The notes beneath the pieces were generated by a model. That model ran no database searches and was not told the DNA's origin. It was given only the letters and a program-made list of their open reading frames with translations. A stretch of DNA of 33,790 nt from Cerioporus squamosus (Eukaryota > Basidiomycota > Agaricomycetes > Polyporales > Polyporaceae). The stretch lies in contig JABYQS010000302.1 of the NCBI GenBank assembly GCA_022592435.1, forward strand, positions 1 through 33,790. The letters run 5' to 3'. Shown one piece after another: positions 23,272 to 33,790 of this stretch (positions are counted from its first letter, which is position 1; each line of letters opens with the position of its first letter). The translations under genes and the position numbers were made by a program.

Positions 23272-25348
23272 GGGCCTGTTGTGTATTTCAGAAATGGTGT
23301 CCTGACCTAGCTACTATCGTCTAGAATACATACTAATCTCAGAGGTTGTACTAAAGACTTCTCTAAGCAGAAACAATGGCATTGTACTCTGCATATCGAA
23401 GGCTCGACAAAGAGTGACAGTTCGCTTCGGTGTACTGTGCGATCTCTTGCGCCTATGAACTAGCCGGTGATTACACCATGTCCGACAGTGTCGTCCCATC
23501 TGTACGAGACAAGCTATACCTCGCATGTCTGGGGCCGCTCCCCCAGCAGCCCCCCACCATGCCTCGGACTCTTCATACCTTCCACTGTGCCCGCACTCGC
23601 ACTTCCTCTCTCTTCTCCCCCTCCCGTCGCCCTGTCCTGTATCTCAGGATTGCTCACACAGTGCAGACTTGGATTGTCTGAAGCAGTGGACTCATATATT
23701 GACATGTAAGTACTCACATTTGACTACCACTACACATCCGCATCCTGACAATCGTCCGCCTGCAGTCAAGTCCTTCATAGTCAGCCGACCTCGCTCCCAT
23801 ATACAGGCTGGGAGCTCGAGCTCTTCTTGAGCCGGAGGACACGTAGAAGGTACGTACCGGGTACACTGTGTTTCTTGTACCGCTTGCAGCTTGCCTGGTC
23901 CATTTTCTCGCTGCATCGTCGGCTCGGACGACATCCGTGTGTCGAATCGGTGCTACAATCAGCGGGTGACCTCTCCATGGCATGTTGCTGAGTTCCTGCG
24001 GGCGAATCCAGTCTGTTCGAGAAGGGGAATATCCGGACGGTACCAGCGGCAAGCGCTGTCGCAGCCCGGGAACATACCCGGCCTCTCCCAGCTGTTCTCC
24101 TTCGAGGAGCGCGGCCGCAGTCTCCGCTGCTGACAGACTTCGTCGAAGTCGGTGCCTTCGGGCGCGGTACACCGTGATGACGACGACCGTGTTGCCAATG
24201 CTGTGGACTGTGTTGGTGAAGCCGAGGCACCGTCTGCGTGCTGCGTCAGGTCGATGAGGACTACACGGCGGGCGAGCATTCTTGCTGCCGTGTCTCCATG
24301 ATGCGGCTGCTGGTAGAGCGCGCTCGGGCAAAGAGACGTCGGCGCAAATGGCCAGCAGAGGCTAACACGCGGCCGCGACCAGGCAGATGCGGCGCGCTCA
24401 ACTCGAGCTGTCTTGTCATGCAGTCCAAGATGCTAGCGCAGGAAGGTAGTCTCCTGGACGCAAGACGGGAGTCAGCGCACAGGTACGTACATCGTCTCCA
24501 CACCTACTCTGTGCAAGCTGCTGACTGTGAGACTTAGCGCCGCCAGAGCATCCGACTCGTCCTGCCCCGGCTGCCCGGCACAACATGTCTGGCCGCAAGT
24601 CCAAGTCTGGTGTCGCGCGCAGCTACAGTGCGCAAGTGGTATGTACCGTGATTCACGTCGTCTGAGACATCGGCTCATAGAGTCCCGCTTTCGCAGGAAT
24701 GTCTGGGGAGGCGTCCGTCGCAAGAGCGGCCACTCGAGTTGCAGAGGAGACATGGCGATACAGCAGTATGTACTCGATCCTCCTAACTGGGCTGCACGAG
24801 CTGAGTCTTAGCGCAGGATCTGATGCTCTGATTTGTCTTCGTTGGCGGGTTCGGGACTTACTTGACGTGCTGCTGACTGGTGTGCGCGGATCGAGTTTGC
24901 AGGTGAGCCCACAACCGTGACTTCAAGTTCGAGTACTTACAAATCGCGCAGAGCAGCTGCAGAGCCCCGAGAGCGCGTCGGACACGAGGAGGTATGGCAT
25001 ATGGGCGAGACGAGGCAGAGCGGTCGTGGTGGTCGAGAGCAAGGGGACGTACTTGGCACGTCGCACGAAGGCGTTGCTTAGGCGCCTGTGCTCTCCGCAC
25101 TCTGCGCGAGGACGCATTCCTGGTAGTGTGCGCTGTAGGAATACTTACGGTAGACTTACAGGCCCGGAATATATCTCTGATGCACACATTCGCTATCCGA
25201 GTCTCGACACTGCCTGAACGCACTCGAACGTATGTCGGTGGAACGAAATATATTCGTCGACTCTACGTACAAGACGCGCCCGTCCGCAGTCTGCGCCGCG
25301 GTCCCCACCCCCGCACCTACACCCCCGTCGCACCTCACTGCGCCCATA
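23272..25348 (+). other. Right arm of unit 2: intron-like plus-strand segments, no recognised product
   Basis: Plus-strand introns with good signals: 23706-23765 (gtaagt...ctgac...cctgcag), 24483-24537 (gtacgt...ctgac...cttag) and 24639-24696 (gtatgt...tttcgcag). The segment from ATG 24585 encodes MSGRKSKSGVARSYSAQV up to the third intron; after it, one frame reads an Ala-rich stretch (ASVARAATRVAEETW). No domain was identified. The run of correct splice signals on one strand argues for a transcribed gene or relic rather than empty spacer. Confidence 0.42.
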
Positions 25349-27107
25349 CCGCCACCAGAACCCCCGCCACCAGAACCCCCGCCACCAGACCTCCCGCCAC
25401 CAGAACCCCCGCCACCAGACCTCCCGCCACCAGAACCCCCGCCACCAGACCTCCCGCCACCAGACCCCCCTAAGGTCGAGGTTCCATCTGGCACATCTCG
25501 TTCGCGCTCCGCCGACCCGCCGCCACGAGGCGAAGGATGTCGTCGGGACAGGAAGCGAGACGACCGCGCCGAAGAAGGCGATGTTCGCGAGCCACTTCGA
25601 GGACAGGCGCGGCTCCAGCGCGAGGCCGGCAGAAGCCCAGTACCCAGAGACCAGTTCCGGACAGGCTGAGAGGATCTTGAGGGCGAGCTCCTGCTGACGG
25701 GGGTCCTCGTTCACTTTCAGCGTCTTCACGACGTTGGCTAGGATCTTGTTGTAGATTTTGCCGCCTTTCTGGGAAGAGTCGACGTCCGTGCGTCCATCGC
25801 CTGTGTCGCCTGCGCCGCGCTGTCCCTCGTCGGTCTCGCGTGGATACCAACCCCTGTCAGCGAAACACAGGCCAACCCCCGGGCGACTACACAGTGCCAA
25901 CAAGAAGTGGTGAACCACGTCAGCCGGAACTGACTCCGCGTCCGGACCTTCGGGCGCGTTCCTGTCGTATAGGCGCAAGAGCTGCCGGAAAGCAGGGATC
26001 AGCTCTGCCTGGACACTTCGAGAGCAGTGAAACGAACCTGCGACAGGGTGGACTCGCTGAACACTTGGATTTTCAGCGTACGCTTCAGCTTCGGGTCGGA
26101 CCAGAGCCCAGACCAGCACACTTCGAGCACTCGTCTGATGACCGAATACGAGTCTTGCCAGAGTCCCTTGAAGATTGCCGTGAACGCGTCCCGATGCTGC
26201 TCCAAGAATGCGACTTTGACAGAGGACGGACTGGTGGTGTCGACGAAGGAGAGGATGAACAGGAGGTAGAGCGTCCGTATGTCTAGGGGGACTCGTTCAG
26301 AATCAGGAAGGGAAGAAGAGCGAGACAGTGCTCACCCGGTCGGGCGAGCATATCGACGTCTTCGCCGCCTTTCGATTTCCTCCGCATATGGAGCAACTTC
26401 GGCAGAGACTACACCTGCGGTGTCAGAGACGACTGAAGCAGCAAATACTGGTGCACACGGACCTTCATCTCCCATGCAAAAGCGTCTAGGACGGCTTTGC
26501 GCTCTCGTCCACCTCCATAGCTGGTCAGGCTGTTGTAGAGCTTCAGGGCCGCGAGGACGAGGTCGGTGTGCTGCCCAGCGAGGCATTGGTTGAGCAGTTG
26601 GGACCACTGCTGGGAAAGAAGCGTTCGCAGAATAGGCTGGGCATAGACATGGTAGGTGTAATGGGTAGACAAGACGTTGATGAGGGCGGAGAACAAGCCG
26701 ACGATGACTGTCAGCAGCGACAATTGTCTCTGGTCACTACGTTAGAGGCTGAACTTCGCAGGCTTCAGTGCAAACGCGACGTACCGAGTTTGCGCTTTCC
26801 CAGACCGAGAACAGCTCCTGCGCCCCCGGGTCTTCATCGAGCCAAGCCTTGGCGAGGAGCAGACGTTCGTCGTTCGCCTGGACAGGCGGCTCGTTTGGCT
26901 TGACCGTGAGTTGGTTCCGGAGAGCAGTCAAGCCTGCAGAAACCATAACGACTTGCGCCGAGAGCGGGAGATAGATGACTCACCTTCTACGAGCCCAGCC
27001 TCACTCTGCGCTTTGAAGACATGCCTGATCTCGGAGGATGTTTTGTACTGGAAGGATGGCTCGACCTTGCGCTTCTTGTGCGGCGGCGGAACGTCGCGAA
27101 CGGGCAT
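25193..27107 (-). CDS. URB1 5' fragment, copy 3: open reading chimera of URB1 N-terminus and Trp-rich tail
   Basis: Exons 27107-26984, 26933-26785, 26729-26463, 26408-26336, 26282-26038 and 25981-25193 join in frame without a stop, giving about 548 aa. Roughly the first 436 residues are URB1 N-terminal (Npa1) sequence. After VVSLPVPTTSF the frame leaves URB1 at the unit junction, continues through a basic linker, and crosses the 15-bp minisatellite, which this strand reads as alternating REVWW and RGFWW pentapeptides. It ends at 25193. All splice sites match copies 1 and 2. The URB1 homology and the open frame are seen directly; whether it is transcribed or makes a stable protein is unknown. 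A non-functional by-product of the duplication is the simplest alternative. Confidence 0.6.
25232..25669 (+). CDS. Possible proline-rich ORF across the unit 2/3 junction
   Basis: A 145-aa plus-strand frame starting MSVERNIFVDSTYKTRP, then PPPEP/PPPDL repeats encoded by the minisatellite, then an Arg-rich end read antisense through URB1 exon 6. The second half is an antisense frame of known coding sequence, so the whole ORF is probably incidental. The first half has a plausible start and may be the end of the right-arm gene. Confidence 0.2.
   Translation: MSVERNIFVDSTYKTRPSAVCAAVPTPAPTPPSHLTAPIPPPEPPPPEPPPPDLPPPEPPPPDLPPPEPPPPDLPPPDPPKVEVPSGTSRSRSADPPPRGEGCRRDRKRDDRAEEGDVREPLRGQARLQREAGRSPVPRDQFRTG
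25349..25468 (+). repeat. 15-bp minisatellite, 8 units, at the unit 2/3 junction
   Basis: Eight 15-bp units in the same place as the 3-unit array at 15157, so the array length varies between copies. Because 15 is a multiple of three, the length change keeps both overlapping frames open: a plus-strand Pro-rich ORF (25232-25669) and the Trp-rich tail of the minus-strand URB1 chimera. Confidence 0.92.
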
Positions 27108-28160
27108 CGTCAAGTTGCAGTTCGGTAGTGTGTCGCCGGCTGCGCGTGAGGTGGCAGCACTCAGACTGGCACAAGTAGGCAGATGAGAGGAATGAGGAGA
27201 AGGGCCAACCGTCCTGTGCACAGGCAGCCTGAGCGCGATCGAAAATGATCTGGCGCCGGAAGTGACGTCCAGACGCGACGCGGTCACATGCGGGGCCTTC
27301 TCGATGGCTCGTTGGCTCACGACGTCGACTCGGAGTCGTCTCTGCACGCCATCGCACGACGCCCGCCTCCGCCCGCATTGCACGACGCCCGACGGCCGTC
27401 CTTCGTTCTCACGACCTCGTCCAACGCCGCTGTTGCGCACAAGAGCGACCACCCGCCTCCTCTCTTTCCTCGCTCCCGTCCTCTCTCGCTCTCTCTTCGA
27501 CACCGCTCCGTCCCTCTGCGCCTGCAAGACGTGCGTGCATACGCGCTGCGCCCCGGCTTGTGTAGCATCGCGCTAGACATACGCCGCCTGTATCTACACT
27601 ACTCCAATGCATGCCGGTTTCCTTTCGCACTCTCCGTCCCTATCCACCGCAGCAGCCCTGCCCGTGCGCCGTCGCAAGGCCGGTGTGTGGTTTGCAGACG
27701 AGCACTTGTACGTCGTCCGGCCTGCAGCAAATAACCGACCGCTCCCATGGCACAGAAGCCTGATTCATCGGGGATGTACTAGTGCGAGGCAGGTAACGTC
27801 GCTCACATTTTCACGTTCGCACGTACTCATATACTGACCGCCCGTCTCCAGATCAACGATTCACTGGACCCCAACACCACGGCGATGCAGCCTGCCTGCA
27901 CACGCTCCCAGATCCGGTAACGTCTCCTCCGCTCCTCTCATTGGGCACGAACTCGATCATATCCAAGTACCACGGTAAGTGAGAGCAACACTACGATACT
28001 AATACATCAACTACAGCTGCGGGTGCCTGACGTCCCCGTTCCGAACCGCAGCATCCACCATACAACAAGGGTCTCGCGCTCTCCCAATCGCCTCGCCGAC
28101 ACCCCTTTCCGCATGACACACACCTCGCCCAAGTAGCGAGTATGAACCACAGGCTATACG

Positions 28161-28344
28161 TCATTCAAAGCCGGGCGCCGCTATGCCACGCTCATACAGT
28201 CGGACAATTGCCGGCTATGCACAAAGACGACGTCAGTGCATGTGTTTGAATAGGCAAAGGATATCTACTCACCGTGGATAACGGTCCCGCAGAACGGGGT
28301 GACAGGGACAAAGGGCAGGAAGGCGGCGACCGACAAACGTTCAT
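28161..28344 (-). CDS. Possible 41-aa spliced small ORF, unit 3
   Basis: The same structure as in unit 2: ATG at 28344, a 58-bp intron with gtgagt donor and gcatag acceptor, and a stop at 28161. The second exon reads with two substitutions (VRLYERGIAAPGFE) and the frame is preserved. In unit 1 the ATG is missing although the intron (7260-7317) and second exon remain. No function can be assigned. Confidence 0.33.
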
Positions 28345-28491
28345 GCCGGGACGTCTGTCGAGGACGCGGGAGCAGCAGCCACGACGACGGGGATCGACGA
28401 GGAGACAGCGAGGGTGTGGGGGCGAGACGGGCGGTGGAGGGCGAAGGGCGAGCGGTAGTAATCCTGGCCAGACGCCTTCCTCACAGCCCAG

Positions 28492-28499
28492 TACTTATA
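28492..28499 (-). promoter_or_regulatory. TATA-box-like element, unit 3
   Basis: Minus-strand TATAAGTA about 150 bp upstream of the ATG (28344) of the unit-3 copy of the small spliced ORF. Confidence 0.4.
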
Positions 28500-29164
28500 C
28501 GCCTTTCCCCAGCACAAACATGCCACGCCTGGCACGCACCCGTCTCCAGCGCCCTGTCCGGACATTGGGACTCGCACGCCCGCGCTCCCTGAGGTCCGTG
28601 TGCGCGTCATCTCTCCCGAACTACGCTGAACATGTCCAGCCGTCGCGTATTAACAGCCCAATCCAGACAGACCCGAGCGCAACGCCACGCAAGAGACCGT
28701 GATCAAGACGCCGCGCGACTGGCTCCGGTACTTCGCGAAGACTCCTCGGTGGACAACTGTACAGAGTGGCAGAGGGGAGAACGCCAACCTCGACGAGAGG
28801 CCAGGACTATTCTCAAGCGTCGCATCAGCGTTGTCGACGTGCACTCTCGCCCGGGACCGAAGGACCGAAGATCAGGACCAACGACACCTCCGCCTCGCAA
28901 GGTTCAGTCGGCCTCGTACGCGCCGTGCGTCGTACCGATACGTACGCACGCACGTCGGTGTTCGATCGACTGCTCGCAAGGTGCATCGTCGTCGGGCGCG
29001 GGCTCGTCGGTCGACCTGGAGGGCGATGCGCAGTGGGTCTCCGATCGGCTGCGCAGCTCGAACATCCTGCGGAGTACGTACGAAGCACGAGCCCGATGTC
29101 GTGCATGCGATCCGTACCGGACTCGCTTTCGAGTGACGGTGCACACTGTGAGTAGTCTTCGAGC

Positions 29165-30690
29165 GTGCTGCAGCGTGGTACCGTCGAACGACTGACGATC
29201 TAACACATGCAGCGACTCGCGATTCTGCGACTGCGAGCATGCGGAGACCTGGTACGCTGATTACTGACTCGCATGCTTTGCAGGGCCCCTTCCGAGCTGC
29301 CCCGACGCCGAACACCAACACCGCGGCTCAAGACCATTCAGTGAAAGCGACGTCGCTCGGCTCGCGCGAAGGCGACTCATGCACTCGTCGCCTTGGAGCC
29401 CCGCCGTTGACGTCGCGTCGCGCGTTCGGTCGACACTGTGCAATCAGTTCGTCCTCGCAAGCTCGGATTTCGCTTTCGCACCTCCGCTGTGCAGCGGGCG
29501 TAGTCTCGAGTCTCTACAGCGGCCGGGACGTGCGGGTCCGCACCGGTGACCTCTGATCAGCTCACACACAGTTGGTCGCATACACCGCCGGACAAGTGGC
29601 GAACGAACGTTCAACAGCCTGCGATCGTAACCATCCTCGGCCCCCGCCCGTTGTTCGGAACTCAAACTACAACTTCAAGCCGAGCAAGCTCGAGCTGGAG
29701 GTGCGGTACGTACTCGCGACAGGAAGGGGTCCTCAGGCACGGGCCATGGAGCCGGAGTTTCGCGTGCACGCTCGTCGGAGCTCGTGCACGGCGCACACAG
29801 ATCGTGAACTGTGAGTGTCTCCATCGTCTTCCCTTTTGCGCTTTTCGGTTGTATGTACTAGCGGATGGCGGACGTACTTGCGAGTGCTCCTCGCGCTGGT
29901 CGTGTTGCGCCTTCAGGGCGAGGATTCGAGTGGTGTTCGACGAGCTGCCGTGTCGCACGCTTTCGACTGACGATCGAACTCGGGCAGCGACTCGCGATTC
30001 CGCGACTGCGAGCATGCGGAGACCTTACGCTGATGTCTGACTCGCATGCTTTGCAGGGCCCCTTGCTGTCCGACGCCAAACAGCAACCGCGGCTCAAGAT
30101 CATGCAGTGACAGCGACGTCCGCTCAACATGCGCGAAGGCGACGTTCTGGAAGTTGCGACTCAGGGACTCGTCGCCCGGGAGCCCCGCCGTTGATGTCGC
30201 CAGCCATTCTCGGTCGACACTTGCGCCACTCAGCTGCGTCCTCGCAACCTCGAATCTCGTGTGCGCACCTCCGCTGTGTAGCGGGCGTACTCTCGAGTCT
30301 CGACAGCGGCCGGAGGTGCAGGTCTGCCCAGCGACCAGCAGCCACGCAAGGTCGTCGAATACGCCGCCGGACAAAGTGCGAACAAATGTGCCATCGTAAC
30401 CATCATCAGCCCCCGCCTGTCGTTCGGAACACAATGTTACAAGCCGAGCAAGCTCGAGCCGGAGCTGCAGTTCGTACTCGCGACAGTCAGGCAACAGATG
30501 GGGTCGTCGGGCGGGTGTTCAGGGAGCCGGGAGTTTCGAATGCACGCTCGTCGGAGCTCCGGTGCACGGCGGACACAGATGGTGAGTGCTTTCCTCGTCC
30601 TCCTTTCGTGGCTTTGGTTGCATGTACGTAGCACATAGCGGACCACACACGCGAGTTCTGCTCGCGTTGTAACGTTGCGCCTTCAGGGCG
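29165..30690. repeat. Nested direct sub-repeats in unit 3 (two copies, about 0.75 kb each)
   Basis: Two direct copies, about 29165-29935 and 29940-30690, phased as in unit 2. Both contain the stretch with gactcgcatgctttgcaggg. Compared with unit 2, this block has many isolated 1-bp gains and losses. Confidence 0.78.
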
Positions 30691-32577
30691 CGGATTCATG
30701 TGTGGACGGCGTGCGTCCGGGTCGATAGCTGCACCGTCGCGATGTTCGGACTTGGGACGGCGATGCTCGAGTCGGGAGCAGGGCGAGCATCTTGTTTGGC
30801 GTGCAGCTGGCGATCGAGGTGCTTCGCAGACGGGGCAAGCTGAGTCAGTCGCCGCCGCGGACGGGACTCGAGATCGCCGTCAGGGTGCTCGACACTCAGT
30901 GCATGGTCTGGGGCGTCCGGATAGTAGATACGACGCTGTGACGACACGACAACTGTTCTGCCGGCTCGTCGCTTGCGCCAACGTCCGGCGCACCATGCAT
31001 GGCATTTCTGTGCGGTTCTGCGAGTGGAGGAGCAGCTCGAGACTGCAGTGGACTCGACGCACATTTGCTGTGTTGTGTGTGGAACCTGCCAGTGCTCTTG
31101 CTGGAGCTGAGAGACTCGAGAAGCTCCCGCCGATCCTGCGCCATCTTGACATGGTTGTAAGGCTCGTGCCTTGTCGACATAGAGCGATGATGAGGATGCT
31201 ATCGGTCGCGAGCGGTGCGTTACAGACATCCGAGTCGCTGAATGTCGCGCAGAGAGATGCTGGGAAGCAGCCATTCCGAGGGTGCGTCGAGCGAGCAACA
31301 ACCTGCCGTTCTCTACTGGCCAGTGGCCTTGCTACGCACCCGAGTTCACGCTGAGTTTGTGGATGAGTTGCTCTAGAAGCTTGCGCAATAGTCTGCGTAC
31401 TGGAGTCGCTCCTCTCTTCCGATTGCATTCACGGCATTTGCATTCACATCTCTCGGAAACTGACGGCATGTTGTGACAGGTCCTGACACAGGGAGACTGC
31501 GACGAAGACGCAGCGCACGGGCTTTGTTCTCGCACGCTCCGTGCTTCGTGCTCACGAGACGACGACCCTGGAGAGACCCCGCCTACTCAGAACCCGCTGA
31601 GGGGCACGGGTATGCGACAATCGCCTCTCATCGCTCGCTGTCGAAGGGTAAGCACGGAGGCTTTACTCGTACGCTGTGCTCTCACCTCCGACTCGATTGC
31701 AGGTTCGCCCTTGTAGTCGTCTTGTCCAATGCTGTGGAGAACATAAAGTGTGATGTATTTTCAACTGTTCTCTATGTGCGTACAGTCTGATCATGTAGAG
31801 TACCTACTAGCAATGCCAGGGGCCATAGCCCGAGTATGCTCGCTCCGGAAGCCTGAGGCGAGTAGCGGAACTTCCCCTCGCGCCTGCTTGTCCCGACCGA
31901 CCCTGTCTCCGTTACGTCGACTCGGACGAGCAGCAGCAAGAGACCGCTAGAGCGCGGTGTCTATCGGACATGACGGCTCGTTGCTTGCAGGATTCCCGGG
32001 CCTCCACTTTGACCTATCCACCTATTCTGTTGTGAAAAGGCTCGAGCACGTCGACTGTTGTGCGCTGCAAGTTGCAAGGCCTCGGACGCAAGACCCGAGT
32101 CTCCTCGTCTCCTCATTCACTGTGCGCGCACTGCGCGCACCGTACAGGCTCGAGCCGGTGCCAGACTAGCGAGCTGCACCAAGCCGAGCATCCGCGGACA
32201 TGCAGGTAGTGTCTAATCGACGCGAGGATCGATCACACGCCGGGACCGCTTCATCTGGCGGGTGCATAGCTCGTCCTCGGCCGGCTCAGTCTGCACTTCG
32301 ACGTGCGACTCTGCTTGCAACCTGCATACGTTTCCGACTGCCTCAGCTTGCTGGTACTGTGCTGATACCTTCCTCTAGTGAACCAACACGAGAGTCGCGC
32401 AGGACGAGCCGTGCCACCTACAGCATCACTGGTATGTCACGGAGAACTTGCGAACAGTATTCGGCCAACCGCAGCAACCGCAAAGGTGCACGACATCGCG
32501 TAAGTTCGTTCGGGGTGACCTGCTGCGAAGGGTCTGCTCGGTGTTCGATTCAACCTTGTTCACAGTAACATCTTCAG

Positions 32578-33610
32578 GCTCCCGAAGAGCGGTGGCTATC
32601 GGGGTGTTTACGCGACCGTCGGTCCGTCGGACAGCACCCATTATGTTGCTGGCCGGAGCATGGAGCTGCGTCCGGAGTGCAACATTCACAGCGTGCCGCG
32701 CTGCTCTCTAGGATGGCCATTGGAAGACTCTCCCGGTAGCAGAGAAAACATACAGTAAGTTCTCTGTCTGGCCGCTGCAGCAACTGGACGCAGCATTGCT
32801 AGGCGTAGCTATTACCTCGAGCTCGAAGAGCATCTAGGTATCTCTGTCCGGCCGGCTGCTTCACCTCGGCTTTGCATTCGATCGGTAATGGGGGGCCGGC
32901 AGCCAAGTCTTGAGGCCTGCGGTGGGCATTGAAATATAATAAAACAGCCGCAATCAACAGGATAATTCGAACCACCCCGCACATCCTCCAATGACACGGC
33001 CTGGCCCACTCATTGGCCGAGCAAAGAATGGCGGCCACAAGTACTACAACCAGGCAGGTGCAGACCGCGGCCTGTTCAAGCAGGTGCTTGACATGGACAT
33101 CGGTTCGTTGCTCTCGGTTAGCCCCTCCGAATTGTACTTGGATGTTGATGTCTACCCGACAGTCGACAAGACCGGCGACCCCGGAGCCGAGATGCGCTGG
33201 GCCGCGGTCCCTTTCCAGGAGGACATTGTCCTCTTCTACGGGATGATACTCCACGGCTGGCCGCGCCGTGTGTCTTCCAGAACCCGAGCAAGATGCGGGT
33301 CGCCGATGTGCTCGAGTTGCTGGCTCTCTTCGAGCAGGGCCGGCTGTACTTCCGCAAGGCGACACCGGGCGAGATCTTTGCAGCTCAAGAGTCCGTGTAC
33401 AATGCTGTCCCGAGCATTCGGTTTGCTCTCCCGCTTACACGGAACTGCCGCAGTAACCTCGGCCAGCATTGGAAGCGGCCAACGATCGACCCGGTCAAGT
33501 TCCCACCGCGGTATGCACGGAACGGGCCGAAGAGTGCACGCGGGGTTGACACAAGCGAGGACGAGGACGGCGGAGTCGTCGCAAAGATTGAGGACACAGA
33601 TCAGTTCTGA
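32578..33610 (+). pseudogene. Unknown spliced gene, unit 3 copy (1-bp deletion in last exon)
   Basis: Nearly identical to unit 2 across 32578-33610, including both upstream exon-like segments (32578-32754 and about 32809-32884) and ATG 32991. One G is missing at about 33270 (cgtgtgtctt against cgtgtggtctt), so the frame shifts after HGWPRRV and the 206-aa product is lost unless this is a consensus error. The rest of the coding sequence up to 33610 is unchanged, which makes a very recent mutation or a sequencing error likely. Confidence 0.6.
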
Positions 33611-33790
33611 GGGCCTGTTGTGTATTTCAGAAATGGTGTCCTGACCTAGCTACTATCGTCTAGAATACATACTAATCTCAGAGGTTGTACTAAAGACTTC
33701 TCTAAGCAGAAACAATGGCATTGTACTCTGCATATCGAAGGCTCGACAAAGAGTGACAGTTCGCTTCGGTGTACTGTGCGATCTCTTGCG

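Larger units (their letters stand above)
15265..25531. repeat. Tandem segmental duplication, unit 2 (about 10.3 kb)
   Basis: The same gene order and orientation as unit 1. It differs by a private divergent patch at about 17505-17660, a shorter sub-repeat block, and a longer (8-unit) minisatellite at its right end. From about 20370 to its right part it is almost identical to unit 3. It contains the only uninterrupted copy of the 206-aa exon. Confidence 0.93.
25532..33790. repeat. Tandem segmental duplication, unit 3 (cut by window end)
   Basis: The third head-to-tail copy, ending at the window edge within the arm downstream of the 206-aa ORF, so the array may continue. Its left part resembles unit 1 in several diagnostic places, such as the URB1 exon 4-5 intron and the 27760-28000 segment. 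Its right part from about 30700 is nearly identical to unit 2. Between about 28700 and 30690 it carries many isolated 1-bp insertions and deletions. Confidence 0.92.

Overview
The window looks like nuclear DNA of a filamentous basidiomycete. It is GC-rich, it has a gene cut by many short introns (47-66 bp, GT...AG, with CTGAC/CTAAC-like branch sites), and it has no bacterial operons or ribosome-binding sites. The one gene recognised with confidence is URB1 (Npa1), a nucleolar factor for early 60S ribosome assembly, on the minus strand.

Layout. Bases 1-4569 are single-copy and hold the middle and C-terminal part of URB1; the 3' end lies beyond base 1. From 4570 rightwards the window is a head-to-tail array of one large unit: unit 1 at 4570-15264 (about 10.7 kb), unit 2 at 15265-25531 (about 10.3 kb), and unit 3 from 25532 past the window end. 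Each unit starts inside URB1 exon 6, so each carries the URB1 5' end (exons 1 to part of 6) on the minus strand. Only the leftmost copy continues into the rest of URB1. Rightwards follow the URB1 upstream region, a TATA-type promoter with a tiny spliced minus-strand ORF, a block of nested sub-repeats, an unrecognised spliced plus-strand gene whose last exon encodes at least 206 aa, an arm with plausible plus-strand introns, and a Pro-coding 15-bp minisatellite that abuts the next URB1 fragment.

State of the copies. No copy of either gene is clean everywhere. URB1 copy 1 is the only one with the downstream exons, but it carries several small frame changes although its protein sequence is well conserved between them. 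Copy 2 has a 1-bp deletion in exon 3. Copy 3 is open through exons 1-5 and runs through the unit junction into a Trp-rich tail, giving a possible chimera of about 548 aa. The 206-aa exon is open only in unit 2; units 1 and 3 each lack one base. The units are mosaic: units 1 and 3 agree in some blocks and units 2 and 3 in others, as expected from unequal exchange or gene conversion. Scattered 1-bp indels could also be consensus errors in a hard-to-assemble array. No transposase, reverse transcriptase, CRISPR array, rRNA or tRNA gene was seen.
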